DNA of 64,000 nucleotides, from NCBI RefSeq assembly GCF_032452875.1, contig NC_083878.1:40005878-40069877 (forward strand), read 5' to 3'. Every line of letters begins with the position of its first letter. Position 1 is the stretch's first letter. Both the position numbers and the translations under genes were made by a program. This document shows positions 32,982 to 43,859 of the stretch, in pieces. Below the pieces are notes generated by a model. The model ran no database searches. It had not been told where the DNA came from and worked only from the letters and a program-made list of their open reading frames with translations. The stretch is from Bos javanicus. Its lineage: Eukaryota; Chordata; Mammalia; Artiodactyla; Bovidae.

Positions 32982-34907
32982 GTATTCCATTGAGTCACTA
33001 GGTCATGTCCGACTCTTTGCGATCCCATGAACCATAGCACATCAGGCCTCCCTGTCCATCACCAACACTTTGGGTCCACCCAAACCCATGTCCATTGAGT
33101 TGGTGATGCAATACAACCATCTCATCCTCTGTCGTCCCCATCTCCTCCTGCCCTCAATCTTTCCCAGCATCAGCATCTTTTTCAATCAGTGGCCAAAGGA
33201 TTGGAGTTTCATCTTCAACATCCATCCCTCCAATGAACACCCAGGACTGATCTCCTTTAAGATGAACTGGCTGGATCTCCTTGCAGTCGAAGGGACTCTC
33301 AAGAGTCTTCTCCAACACCACAGTTCAAAAGCATCAATTCCTCAGCACTCAGCTTTCTTTAGAGTCCAACTTTCTCATCCATACATGACAACTGGAAAAA
33401 CCATAGCCTTGACTAGACCGACATTTGTTGACAAAGTAATGTCTCTGCTTTTTAATATGCTATCTCGATTGGTCATAACGTTCTTTCCAAGGAGGAACTG
33501 TCTTTTAATTTCATGGCTGCAATCATCATCTGGAGCAATCTTTGAGCCCAGAAAAATAAATTCAGCCACTGTTTCCACTGTTTCCCCATCTATTTGCCAT
33601 GAAGTGATGGGACCAGATGCCATGATCTTAGTTTTCTGAATGTTGAGCTTTAGGCCAACTTTTTCACTCTCCTCTGTCACATTCATCAAGAGGCTTTTGA
33701 GTTCTTTATTTTCTGCCATAAGGGTGGTGTCATCTGCATATCGGAGGTGATTGATATTTCTCCCGGCAATCTTGATTCCAGCTTATGCTTCTTTCAGCCC
33801 AGCGTTTCTCATGATGTACTCTGCATATAAGTTAAATAAGCAGGGTGACAATATACAGCCTTGACGTACTCCTTTTCCTATTTGGAACCAGTCTGTTGTC
33901 CCATTCCAGTTGAAACTGTTGCTTCCTGACCTGCATACAGGTTTCTCAAGAGGCAGGTCAGGTGGTCTGGTATTCCCATCTCTTTCAGAATTTTCCACAG
34001 TTTATTGTGATCCACACAAAGGCTTTGGCATAGTCAATAAAGCAGAAATAGATGTTCTTCTGGAACTCTCTTGCTTTTTCCATGATCCAGCAGATGCTGG
34101 CAATTTGATCTTTGGTTCTTCTGCCTTTTCTAAAACCAACTTGAACATCTGGAAGTTCATGGTTCACGTATTGCTGAAGCCTGGCTTGGAGAATTTTAAG
34201 CATCACTTTACTAGCATGTGAGAATAGTGCAATTGTGCAGTAGTTTGAGTATTCTTTGGCATTGCCTTTCTTTGAGATTGGAATGAAAACTGACCTTTTC
34301 CAGTCCTGTGGCCATTGCTGAGTTTTCCAAATTTGCTGGCGTATTTAGTGCCGCACTTTCACGGCATCATCTTTCAGGATTTGAAATAGCTCCACTGGAA
34401 TTCCATCACCTCCACTAGCTTTGTCCATAGTGATGCTTCCTAAGGCCCACTTAACTTCACATTCCAGGATGTCTGGCTCTAGGTCAGTGATCACACCATC
34501 GTGATTATCTGGGTCGTGAAGATCTTTTTTGTACAGTTCTTCTGTACAGTTCTTTTGTACAGTTCTTCACCTCTTCTTAATATCTTCTGCTTCTGTTAGG
34601 TCCCTACCATTTCTGTCCTTTATTGAGCTCATCTTTGCATGAAATGTTCCCTTGGCATCTCTAGTTTTCTTGAAGAGATCTCTAGTCTTTTCCATTCTAT
34701 TGTTTACCTCTATTTCTTTGCATTGATCACTGAGGAAGGCTTTCTTATCTCTTCTTGCTCTTCTTTGGAACTCTGCATTCAAATAGGTATATCTTTCCTT
34801 TTCTCCTTTGCTTTTTACTTCCCTTCTTTTCACAGCTATTTGTAAGGCCTCCTCAGACAGCTGTTTTGCCTTTTTGCATTTCTTTTTCTTGGGGATGGTC
34901 TTGATTC
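32982..34907 (-). mobile_element. BovB LINE, 5'-truncated, 1.9 kb, with probable TSD
   Basis: Minus-strand BovB from the 3' end (left) to the start of the lysine-rich linker at 34907 (KTIPKKKKCKKAK). The 8-bp repeat cttttgct at 32974-32981 and 34908-34915 is the likely TSD. Coding pieces: 34567-34906 (linker, DLFKKTRDAKGTFHAKM), 33985-34206 (RT N-terminal part), 33783-33998 (QGCILSPCLFNLYAEY), 33375-33719 (after YADD; ITSWQIDGETVETV). The YADD codons are intact at about 33735. A 7-bp loss near 34016 removes FDC. 33070-33639 in the plus orientation is only antisense of this ORF. Confidence 0.96.
34530..34568. repeat. Three tandem copies of a 13-15 bp unit inside BovB
   Basis: tgtacagttcttc, tgtacagttctttt and tgtacagttcttc follow one another where other BovB copies have one copy and then a tattcttgcc block. 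Local slippage-type expansion within the linker codons. Confidence 0.9.
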
Positions 34908-34915
34908 CTTTTGCT

Positions 34916-35689
34916 TTATAAACTGGTAATAAAGGAAAAAATCTTCTATTTAGAAAAATTCCTATTACAGTAAATATGGAAGAGAATTTTAAAATCACAT
35001 CATTGCAAATTTTTATTAAATAATTGATTCGGGTAGCAATCACTATTTAAAAACTAATGAAGACTTTTACATTGACTAGTTCCATTGATCAATGTCAGTG
35101 TCACTGAAAAATGTGACAACCTCCTGAAGTGATTTCATCTGAAGCACACAGCACCAACAGTAAAGTGCTCTTGCCCAAAGAGCTGAAGCTGAAACTAACA
35201 AGGCCTTCTGGAAGAACCTTGCTTTATAAGAAATACAGGGAATCAACATACATATTAAACAATGTGGAGGTAAACAAACATATTCAGGATGTGCAGCATT
35301 TAAAGACAACTAACCTGGCTTGTATAATAAGTTATTTAACATAAAATTGAGAAGGAAAATGGCTATAAGATTTTAAGATATAAAAATGGCAAAGAAACAC
35401 ATGAAGAGGTTTTCAACACCATTATTAATTAGAGAATCATAAATTAATATCACAGTGAGAGGAACTTGGTCAGGATGTTGGAGAGGAAGAGCTTACTTTT
35501 CCTCAAGGCACACTAAAATTTCAATTCCATACAAAGCGATTATTAATGAGAAAGGCCAGAATCTAGCAGAAATAGCAGAAATAATCTCTACAACTATAGA
35601 TATATAAAGAAGAAACCACAACAAGACAGGTAGGAGTGGAGCTGAAGTATAGTCAAGACTCATACTCCCCAATGGGCAATCCCCTAGTA
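34916..35689. other. Unique sequence
   Basis: No gene or repeat recognised; the 71-77 codon frames near 35076-35344 overlap on opposite strands and have no support. Confidence 0.5.
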
Positions 35690-35902
35690 AGAAGTGAAGT
35701 GAAAGTCACCCAGTCACAAATGACCCTTTGCGACCCCATGGTCGCAACCTGCCAGGCTCCTCTGTCCATGGGGATTCTTCAGGCAAGAATACTAAAGTGG
35801 GTTGCCAAGCCGTTCTCGGGGGGAACTTCCTGACCCAGAGATGGAACCTGGGTCTCCCACATTGCAGGTGGATTCTTTACCACTGAGCCACCAGGGAAAC
35901 CT
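35690..35902 (-). mobile_element. Bov-tA SINE, full length
   Basis: Minus-strand Bov-tA from agtgaagtgaaagtcaccca to the tRNA-derived head at ccaccagggaaacc. All blocks are present. Confidence 0.93.
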
Positions 35903-35984
35903 CAAATATCTTCTTATCCCAAATAAGAGGATAATTACAATTGCAAAGGTTCTTTGCAAAAAGCAATTGGTTGAATCTTATAGC

Positions 35985-36700
35985 AGGCTCCCCAGCCCAG
36001 GGGTCCTGCACCAGAAAGATGAGCCCCCAGGACAGCTGGATTCAAAGGCCAGTGGGACTTACTCTCAGGAGACACAGAAAGCTATGGAAATAGCCACTCC
36101 ATTCTTTTTTTTTTAAGACTCCATTCTTAAAGGGTCCATATGAAATCTCAAATGCTCTAGACCATGAGGCAAGAACAATACTTTAAAGGGGCCTTGCTGA
36201 TCTTGGAGAGTCTCCCAGAGAGGGTGGAGGCAACCAGACCTCACCCTGAGGACCCAGATACTGCTGGAAGCCATTTTTTGGCAGCTTATTCTACCATATG
36301 GACACTGGTGCTGGGAAGTCACATTTTAGAATCCTCTCTCTAGCTTATTAACACCATGACCCAGCCCAACTCACCAGCCTATTGGCACCATTACCAAGAT
36401 ACCTCAGGCCAAGCAACTAGCCAGGCAGAAACACAGCCCCAGCCACCAGCAGGCAGGCTGCCTTCAAGGCCTCCTGAGCCCACAGCAACCTCAGTACATG
36501 GACCTGCCCACCACAGAGCCCAGGACCTGGCCCAACACAGAACTGCACAGGCATTGGCCCCAGGACTCCCAGGGCCCGATAGCCAGAGACCCTGGCACTC
36601 ATCAGTGAGCTCACCAGTGAGCCAGTACTATCCCAAGGAATCCCCTGGGCCCAGTTCCAACCATTGGCATGCCAAAATGATATCTGAAACATCTTGGGCT
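35985..36700. other. GC-rich block of unknown family
   Basis: C/A-rich, G-poor on the plus strand in its second half (36355-36690), with many ccagccc/cacccag words. This yields a 141-codon proline/alanine/serine/glutamine-rich frame at 36356-36781. The frame runs into L1 sequence at its 3' end (LLRQRNQKKN from aaggcaaaggaaccaaaag), so it is not an intact gene. The block stands directly 5' of L1 ORF2-derived sequence; it may be an L1- or ERV-associated repeat. Confidence 0.4.
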
Positions 36701-37770
36701 CCTCAACCAGCTGCTCTGACAAAAGCTGTAGCAATTTTTTTGATCTGTCTCCTAAGGCAAAGGAACCAAAAGAAAAATTAAATTTATGGGACATAATTAA
36801 AGTTAAAAGTTTCTGCACAGCAAAGGAAACCATCAAAAAAAGAAAGACAATTTGCTGAATGGCAAAAAATATATGCAACTGATATGATCAACAGGGGTTA
36901 ATATCCAAAATATATAAACTCATACAACTCAGTATCAAAAAAACAAACAATTTGATTTTAAAAAATGGGCAGAAGACCTGAACAGATATTTTTCCAAAAA
37001 GACATATGGATGGCCAATGGGCACATGAAAAGATGTTCCACGTTGCTAGTCAACATAGAAATACAGATAAAAATCACAATGAAATATCATCTAATATCTG
37101 TCAGAATGGATGTTACCATAAAGACCACAAATAACAAATATTGGTGAGGATGTGTAGAAAAGGGAATCCTTGGACACTGTTGGTGTGCAGGTAAATTGGT
37201 ACAGCAACTATGGAAAACAGTAGTGAGGTTCCTCAAAAAATTAAAAATAGAACTATCATGTGATTCAGCAGTTACATTCCTGGGCATATATCTAAGAAAA
37301 CAAAAATCACTAATTCACAAAGATGCATGCCTGATAGCTGAGTTGGTAAAGAATCCACCTGCAATGCAGGAGACCCTGATTTGATTTCTGGGTTGGGAAG
37401 ACCTGCTGGAGAAGGAATAGGCTACCCACTCCAGTATTCTCAGGCTTCCCTTGTGGCTTATCTGGTAAGTTATAAAACACTAATGAATATAACACAAAAT
37501 TAACAGTCTCACAGATATAGAGAACAAACCAGTGATTACCAGTGAGAAGAGAGAAGAGGGGAGGGGCAAGATGAGGTAGAGGATTAAGAGATAAAAACTT
37601 CTATGTATGAAATAAATATGCTACAAAATCTATTGTACACCAGAGGGAATATAGCTAATATTATATGGTAATATTAAATGGTGTATAATCTATAAAATTT
37701 TGAATTATTATGTTGTAAGCCTGAAACTAATCTAATAGTGTACATCAAACTATACCTTAATAAAAAGAAA
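36701..37770 (+). mobile_element. L1 LINE, ORF2 end and 3' UTR
   Basis: L1 word order: gtttctgcacagcaaaggaa, accatcaaaaaaagaaagac, aatatatgcaactgatatga, atgggcagaagacctgaaca, catgaaaagatgttccacgt, tactggatgttac-type blocks, ctcacagatatagagaacaa and a final aatctaatagtgtacatcaa segment with an A-rich end. About 250 bp between 37329 and 37470 are replaced by SINE pieces. Stops throughout. Confidence 0.85.
37330..37469 (+). mobile_element. Two Bov-tA head pieces in tandem
   Basis: 37330-37440 is the first half of a Bov-tA (gctgagttggtaaagaatcc to ccactccagtattct) without its first bases. 37441-37469 is a second head only (caggcttcccttgtggctta, then tctggtaa). Both are plus strand, truncated, with no TSD, and occupy a gap in the L1. 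Confidence 0.85.
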
Positions 37771-38049
37771 AATATTTTAAAAACATGTAATGGGATACCA
37801 CTGTTTACCTGTTAGAATGGTTCAAGCTAAGAAGAATGCCTCTTCAAAGTGCTTTGATCCATAGAGTTTCAGATCTTGCTATGTGTTTTTTATCCTTTCT
37901 GCCCACATTTTCTAACTTGGATTTTTCTTCTTAGTTTGTGGGTGCATTTGCTTAATCTCTTTCAGTTCTTTCATTTTGGGCAGAGTACAATGTACTCGTG
38001 AGATCTACTCAGATTCCTAATGCCTAGTCTGTTACCCTTAGATTCCCTC

Positions 38050-39300
38050 TTTTCTGGAAGGGCTGTTTGGTTTTATCATAAATGGTGCTGGATTTTGTTA
38101 AATGCTCTTTTCTGGATCTACTGATATGACCATTTGATCGTTCTTATTTAGCGTTGATATGATGAATTTAATTGATTTCACTTTGAATTTGTTGACTCAG
38201 CTTTACGTATCTGGAATAAATCTCACTTGGTCATGGTGTATACTTATTTTATACATTGTTGGATTTGATTTGCTAATGTTCTGTTGAGGATTTTTGCATC
38301 TATGTTTATAACAGACATTGGTCTTTAATTTTTATTTCTTGTAATGTCACAGAATGAGTTAAGAATTGTTTCTTCTGCTTTTATTTACAGGAAGAGATTG
38401 AAGAGAAATGGTATAATTTTCTCCTAAATGTTTAGTAGAATTTGCTAGTGAACCTTTATTAGCCTAGTGATTTCTCTTTGGGGAGGCTGTTAATTCTCAA
38501 TTTAATTTATTTGATAAAGACATATAAGGATTTTTAAATTCTCCTTGTGTGAGTCTTAGTAGATTTTATTTTTCAAGAAATTGGTCTAATTCATCTAAGT
38601 TATCAAAATTATACGAATAAAATTCTTCATAATATTGCTTATTATCCTTTCCATGTCCATAGAACAGCAGAAATGACCTCTTTTCAACTTTTTATATTTA
38701 TGATTTATGACTTATTTTTTTCTTGGTGAGCCTGCTTAGAAACTTCCCAACTTTACTGATCTTTGCTAAGAAGTTTTTGACTTTTTAATTTTCTCTATTA
38801 ATTTCTTCTTTTCAATTGTATTGACTTTTGTTCTAATTTGTATTATTTCTTTTTTTTCTGCCTACTTTGGATTTAACTTGCTCTCTTTTTTAATTCCTAA
38901 GGTTAAAGTGTATATCATTGACTTTTAGATCTTTTTCTTTTCTAATATATGCATTCAAAGGTATAAATTTCCCACTACGTTTTGCTTTTGCTGCATCTCA
39001 CAAACTTGATAAGCTGCATTTTCATTTTCATTTAGCTGGAACTATTTTAAAATGTATCTTGAAACTTCTTTGACTCATGTGGGATTTAAAAATAGGTTGT
39101 TTATCTCCAAATATATTTGAGATTTTCTACCTATCTTATTGTGATTTCTAACTTAATTATATAGATATTATGATCATAAAAGTATACTTTGTATTATATC
39201 TATTCTTCTAAATTTGCTAAGATTCACACCATGTAGTCTTATACTACTCTGAACTTCTATTTATTTTCTAATGTAATTTGTTGTAAATTAAATCTGTTCT
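38050..39300 (-). mobile_element. Old L1 LINE, antisense ORF2
   Basis: Antisense L1 blocks in order: aaatgctcttttctggatct, a ggaataaatctcacttggtc block, gttgaggatttttgcatcta, the aaggtataaatttcccact and gcttttgctgcatctcacaa blocks, aaaaataggttgtttatctc and atatagatattatgatcata. Opposite in orientation to the preceding L1. The left end is uncertain (the region 37780-38050 is decayed). Confidence 0.82.
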
Positions 39301-39888
39301 AGAAAATCATATCCCTAAATACTCTCAAATTTCATAAGATTTTGCCTGTATGAGGAAGAGACCAGTGGGGTGGGGAGATCAGTTGAGAGGGCAGGCATTT
39401 TAGACAGGAGTCTCTGGATTGTTAACAAAACTCATTGGCTTATAAACTAAACCATGGAGGTAGCCAAAAACAATGAGTGTAAGCTTACAGGTGATGGGCT
39501 AAACAGCTGAAGGGGAAAAAAAAAAAAAATGTATAGGCACAGAGCCAAAACTGGAGGCTTTTTTCTTTTTGGTTTGGCAAAAGGGGATGTATGCTGAACA
39601 TAACAGAGTGGTACTACTGAAAAAGATCAGAAATAATCTGATCTGTGCTAGAAAACTTCATATATTTTCCTTCTCTCATTTTTATACCTTATGTCCTCCA
39701 TGCAATAAGCTTTGGATAACCTTATATTTGCATAATGACTTTGCTGCTCTTTGATGATTTCTATTTTTGTAAAAATTTACTTTAGAACATACCCCCTCAA
39801 GGTCAGAAGCAATTTAGGTGAGACTTGTGACAGGGTCTACAAGCAATAGTACATATTGAAAAAAACTGCTGACAGTATTGAATCACCT
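39301..39888. other. Unique sequence
   Basis: A14 run near 39517-39530; otherwise nothing recognised. Confidence 0.5.
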
Positions 39889-39901
39889 ATCTGATATGTA
39901 T

Positions 39902-40119
39902 TGCGCTTAGTCACTCAGTTGTGTCCAACTCTTTGCAACCCCATGGACTGTCGCACTCCAGGCTCCTCTGTCCATGGGATTTCCCAGGCCAGAATGCTGG
40001 AACGGGTTCCCAGTTGCTTCTCCAGGGAGTCTTCCCAACCCCGAGATCTGCCCTGCAAGTCCGGTGTCTCCTGCTTTGGCAGGCAGATTCTTCACCATTG
40101 TGCCACCTGGGAAGCCCCC
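39902..40119 (-). mobile_element. Bov-tA-type SINE with TSD
   Basis: Full-length minus-strand SINE (gcgcttagtcactcagttgt to the head cacctgggaagcccc). TSD atctgatatgtat at 39889-39901 and atctaatatgtat at 40120-40132 (12 of 13). Its GC-rich, little-diverged body suggests a relatively young copy. Confidence 0.94.
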
Positions 40120-40132
40120 ATCTAATATGTAT

Positions 40133-42447
40133 AGTATATATTTAGAATATATGATGTAAAATGCTGAGTTTTCTTGTTGTGGTCTATCAAACAGAAGAGT
40201 CTTAGAAAAACACAGCATAAGGAGTTTCCCTTCCTGCCCCTTTATGTTCTAGGAATTGCAATGGATATAGGAGGCAGACTCAACTGAGAAGAAAATCTAT
40301 GCTGCTCTTAAATTTGGGGCTTTTCTTCTATGTCAGCATCAGAAGGGCTGTCACACTGCCTGAGTCTCATGGTAAGGGGTTTGTCAGAAAATCTTAAGAG
40401 AGAGTTTCTAGCCAGATGAATTCTTAGTGCTCCAGCTGTTGTGTTTTTGTTGGCTGGTTGTTTGTAAGTTATTCAGATGCCCCACATGCTGAGAACGCTA
40501 ACAATGCAGATACTCTTTGCAATTTTTATTGGAAACTATCTGGTGATTTAACTAAAGGTAAATATAGTCGAATAGGTAAAATAGTTTTTATTTACCTAGC
40601 AATATTTCTAGAAAAAGTCATAAATTATATTGTGATGAAGATTGTGTTTTCAGTGTATCTGATGATTTGTTTTTTTGGTTTGATTCAAAAAACAGAGGAG
40701 GAACTGACTTTTATTTGACGGCTTACTAAGGACCTTTACTTCCTCCTGTTTCCTGCGTTTTGGACATTTCACTGCCTATTACAGTCTCCACCAAGAATAA
40801 TGAAGAGAATAGAAATATAGAATTTGGGTGAAAAGGATTGTCACAATGATTGATACAGTGGCTAACAAAAGCTTAGCAAGTACATAGACATTTTCTTATT
40901 ACAATGTCTCCTCATGTCTCAGAGTTAGCTAAGATCTGGTTATGCATATAGAGACACTTATTATGATTACTTGTCAGACATCATCATTATAATTCAGAAG
41001 TGGTTTTCTTTGTGTAAGATGGCTTATATTATTAATTTTATTGTGAAGACTCTTCTTTCATATGTATGAAGATTTTCAGTTTCTGTGGATCTTAAATATC
41101 CAGTGATGCTTGTCATTAGTTTTCCACGCTAAAAATAATTTTGGTTGGCTTAAACAAAGTTTCACTATATTCTAAAACTGAGTTTTCCCACTTAGGTAAA
41201 CCAAGCAGTAAGAAAGTGATTTTTAGTAAAAAATATTTCTTAAATTCTTCCAGAAACATTAGAGTATATTCTTAATTTATAAATATAAACCAGAAAAAGG
41301 ACTGGCAATGTAGCAGTCGATCAATCACCTGGTAACTTACATTTTTCTTCAATATATTTATGATGCCACACATGAAATATAAAATCCTGAAAGAACAAAA
41401 TTCAAGTACTGTGGGAGGAGGTGAGCATAGACCAGATAAGAGAGATTCTAGTGAAAAAATATCAGATGATTTCATTAAGAACTTAAGCTTCTATAATTCA
41501 TGATGGGGGATTTTTTAATTCATAAAAGTACAAAGACCATTTACACATGAGTCAAGACCTCACCTTCTCCCATACAACTAACAGCAAACTGGTTTGAAGA
41601 AACTAAGATTCAAGAAAGTGCAAGTTTACATGGTTGCGTTTTCTTCTAGGGGACCCAAGAGCCTCCTTTTTCACTAGAGCAGGAGAACAGCCCCAGCTGC
41701 ACATTACCCAGAAAAGTGAGTATTCTATGTACCATAAAATAACTTCGTTCTTTCTCTAGTCAAACAGTACAAGTTGGATAGACAGGGCAGAAATCATGCT
41801 GAGGAAGAAGATATATCAAGGTTTGATAAGTGGCAGGGAAGCCTGGTTAAAAGTCAGAATCCTGTTTCTAGCCAAAGGTTTAACAAAAGTAGGCAAAGAT
41901 GGCATGGATCTGAGTTCACTCAGAGAAGCGTGTGTGTGGACTATGGAACAAGAGGATATTCTGTCTCACAGTGACTTCCCGTTTCCTTCACCACTTCCCT
42001 TCTGCATGCAGCTATTTCCAACCTCATCTCTAGCTTTCTCATTTGGGGATTTTCTGATGTCTGTACAGGGTAGAGAAATGGTTGAGACATTTCTTACTTT
42101 GTTTGCAGTGACCAAAAATCTCTCACCTGAGACCTAGCTCTGTGGCCTCCTCATAACCTCCCACTAGCTCTAACAAAACATCTTTGTTAGATGTTTTGTT
42201 AGTAACAAAACATTCTGTTACTTTACTTGGTTACGGGAATAATCCTGAAATCTGCCAGTTTAAGTGCTACCATTAGATTACACATGGTCTTATTAATGTT
42301 ACATTCTGAATATTTTTTGAATCTCCATAAATCTTTCCATGCCCATTACCACCACAGCAGTGCAGGCCACCATCATCCTTCACCTGGATATCATCAGTAT
42401 GCTAACTATCTAACTTTATTTCTATTGTTTAATATTAATCGTATTTG
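40133..42447. other. Unique sequence, longest repeat-poor stretch of the first 45 kb
   Basis: No gene, RNA or named repeat. Frames (86 codons at 40458-40718, 113 codons at 41796-42137) have no recognisable domain. 42300-42400 may contain a decayed ancient repeat. A perfect hairpin lies at 42170-42202. Confidence 0.5.
42170..42202. repeat. Perfect 14-bp hairpin with 5-nt loop
   Basis: ctaacaaaacatct (42170-42183), loop ttgtt, agatgttttgttag (42189-42202). A third partial arm, taacaaaacatt (42203-42214), follows directly. The stem is A/T-rich without a U-run after it, so it is not a terminator-type signal. Confidence 0.97.
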
Positions 42448-42650
42448 CATGTGCTCACTCAGTCACGTCTGACTCTTTGTGACCCCAGGGACTGTAGCCC
42501 ACCAGGCTCCTCTGCCCATGGAATTTTCCAGGCAAGAATACTGAATTGAGTTGCCATTTCCTCCTTCAGGTGATCTCGACCCAGGGATTAAACTCTTGTG
42601 TCTCTTGTGTCTTCTGCATTGACAGGCAGATTCCTTACCACTGCATCACC
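42448..42650 (-). mobile_element. Bov-tA SINE
   Basis: Minus-strand Bov-tA (catgtgctcactcagtcacg to ccttaccactgcatcacc), with a ~10-bp local duplication of ctcttgtgt at about 42594-42610. The head end is diverged. Confidence 0.9.
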
Positions 42651-42898
42651 TATTGATACATAAATTACCTTCAGTGAACTATATACAAACATATTCAATT
42701 ATTAAAGTTCCTGTACCAGGAAGAGGAAATACTAAGGGCATTTTGGAAGATTTTGAAATTTATAAGAAACTGATGAATAGTTTACCATTTAACCATGATT
42801 ACACCACTGTTTTCCATTACCACTAATGATACACAAATATTCTACCTGTTTCATACCCTTTCCAATATTTAGCATTTTACTACTAATATTTTTCATTT

Positions 42899-43118
42899 GC
42901 ATGTGCTCAGTCTCTCAGTGTGTGTGATTCTTTGAAACCCCATGGACCACAGCCTGCCAGGCTCCTCTATCCATGGGATTTCCCAGGCAAGAACACTATA
43001 TCTGATTTGTCACTTCCTTCTCCAGGGGATCTTCCTGGCCCAGGGATCAAACCCACGTCTCTTTTGTCTCCTGCACTAGCAGTTGGATTCTTTACAACTA
43101 ATACTATCTGGAAAACCC
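42899..43118 (-). mobile_element. Bov-tA SINE with TSD
   Basis: Minus-strand Bov-tA (gcatgtgctcagtctctcag to ctatctggaaaaccc). Flanks tatttttcattt (42887-42898) and tatttttccattt (43119-43131) differ by one inserted base and are the likely TSD. Confidence 0.92.
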
Positions 43119-43153
43119 TATTTTTCCATTTAAGTCATTCTGATGAGGGTTTC

Positions 43154-43200
43154 AGCTTCCCTGATGACTCAGTGGTAAAGAATCTGCTTACCAATGCATG
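43154..43200 (+). mobile_element. Bov-tA tRNA-derived head joined to BovB
   Basis: The first ~46 bp of Bov-tA (agcttccctgatgactcagt, then ggtaaagaatctgcttacca) passes without a gap into BovB coding sequence at atgcatggaaaatag. The rest of the SINE is not found on the other side of the BovB. Confidence 0.85.
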
Positions 43201-43815
43201 GAAAATAGATGGGGAAAAACTGTAAACAGTGACAGATTTTATTTTCTTGGGGCCCCAAATCACTGCAGATGGTGACAGCAGCCACAAAATTAAAAGATGC
43301 TTGCTCTTTGGAAGAAAAGCTATGACAAACGTGGACAGTGTATTAAAAAGCAGAGACATCACTTGCTGACAAAGGTCCATATAGTCAAAGCTATGGTTTT
43401 TCCAGTAGTCTTGTATGGATGGGAGATTTGGACCACAAAGAAGGCTGAGAGCTGTAGTACTGTAGTACTGGACAAGATTCTTGAGAGTCCCTTGGACAGC
43501 AAGGAGATCAAACCAGTATTCCTAAAGGAAATCAACCCTGATTATTCATTGAAAGGACTGGTGCTGAAGCTGAAGCTCCAATACTTTGGCCACCTGATGT
43601 GAAGAGCCAACTCATTGGAAAAGACCATGATGCTGGGAAAGGCTGAGGGCAAGAGGAGAAAGGGGTGACAGAGGAAGGGATGGTTGGATGGCATCACTGA
43701 CTCAATGGACATGAGTTTGAGAAAACTCTGGGAGATAGTGAAGGACAGGGAAGCCTGGCATGCTACAGTTTATGGGGTCACAAAGAAGCAGACACAACTT
43801 GGTGACTGAACAACA
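43197..43815 (+). mobile_element. BovB 3' fragment, joined to a SINE head
   Basis: Plus-strand BovB from the SWQIDGE codon region (catggaaaatagatgggg) through the C-terminal part (frame 43297-43602) to the terminus with a gactgaacaacaa tail at about 43815. Contains a local gtagtactgtagtactg duplication near 43455. No TSD found for the BovB alone or for the composite. Confidence 0.93.
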
Positions 43816-43859
43816 ATGATCTGGTGGCACTCAACACATTCTCATATGCTCTATGGACA

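Noticed and set aside
33070..33639. 189-codon plus-strand frame
   Set aside because: It is the exact antisense of the minus-strand BovB ORF; the same antisense frame recurs in other BovB copies (3388-3777, 16202-16678, 14009-14284).
36356..36781. 141-codon proline-rich frame as a gene
   Set aside because: It runs into L1-derived sequence at its end, and there is no splice or promoter context. Base composition alone explains its openness.
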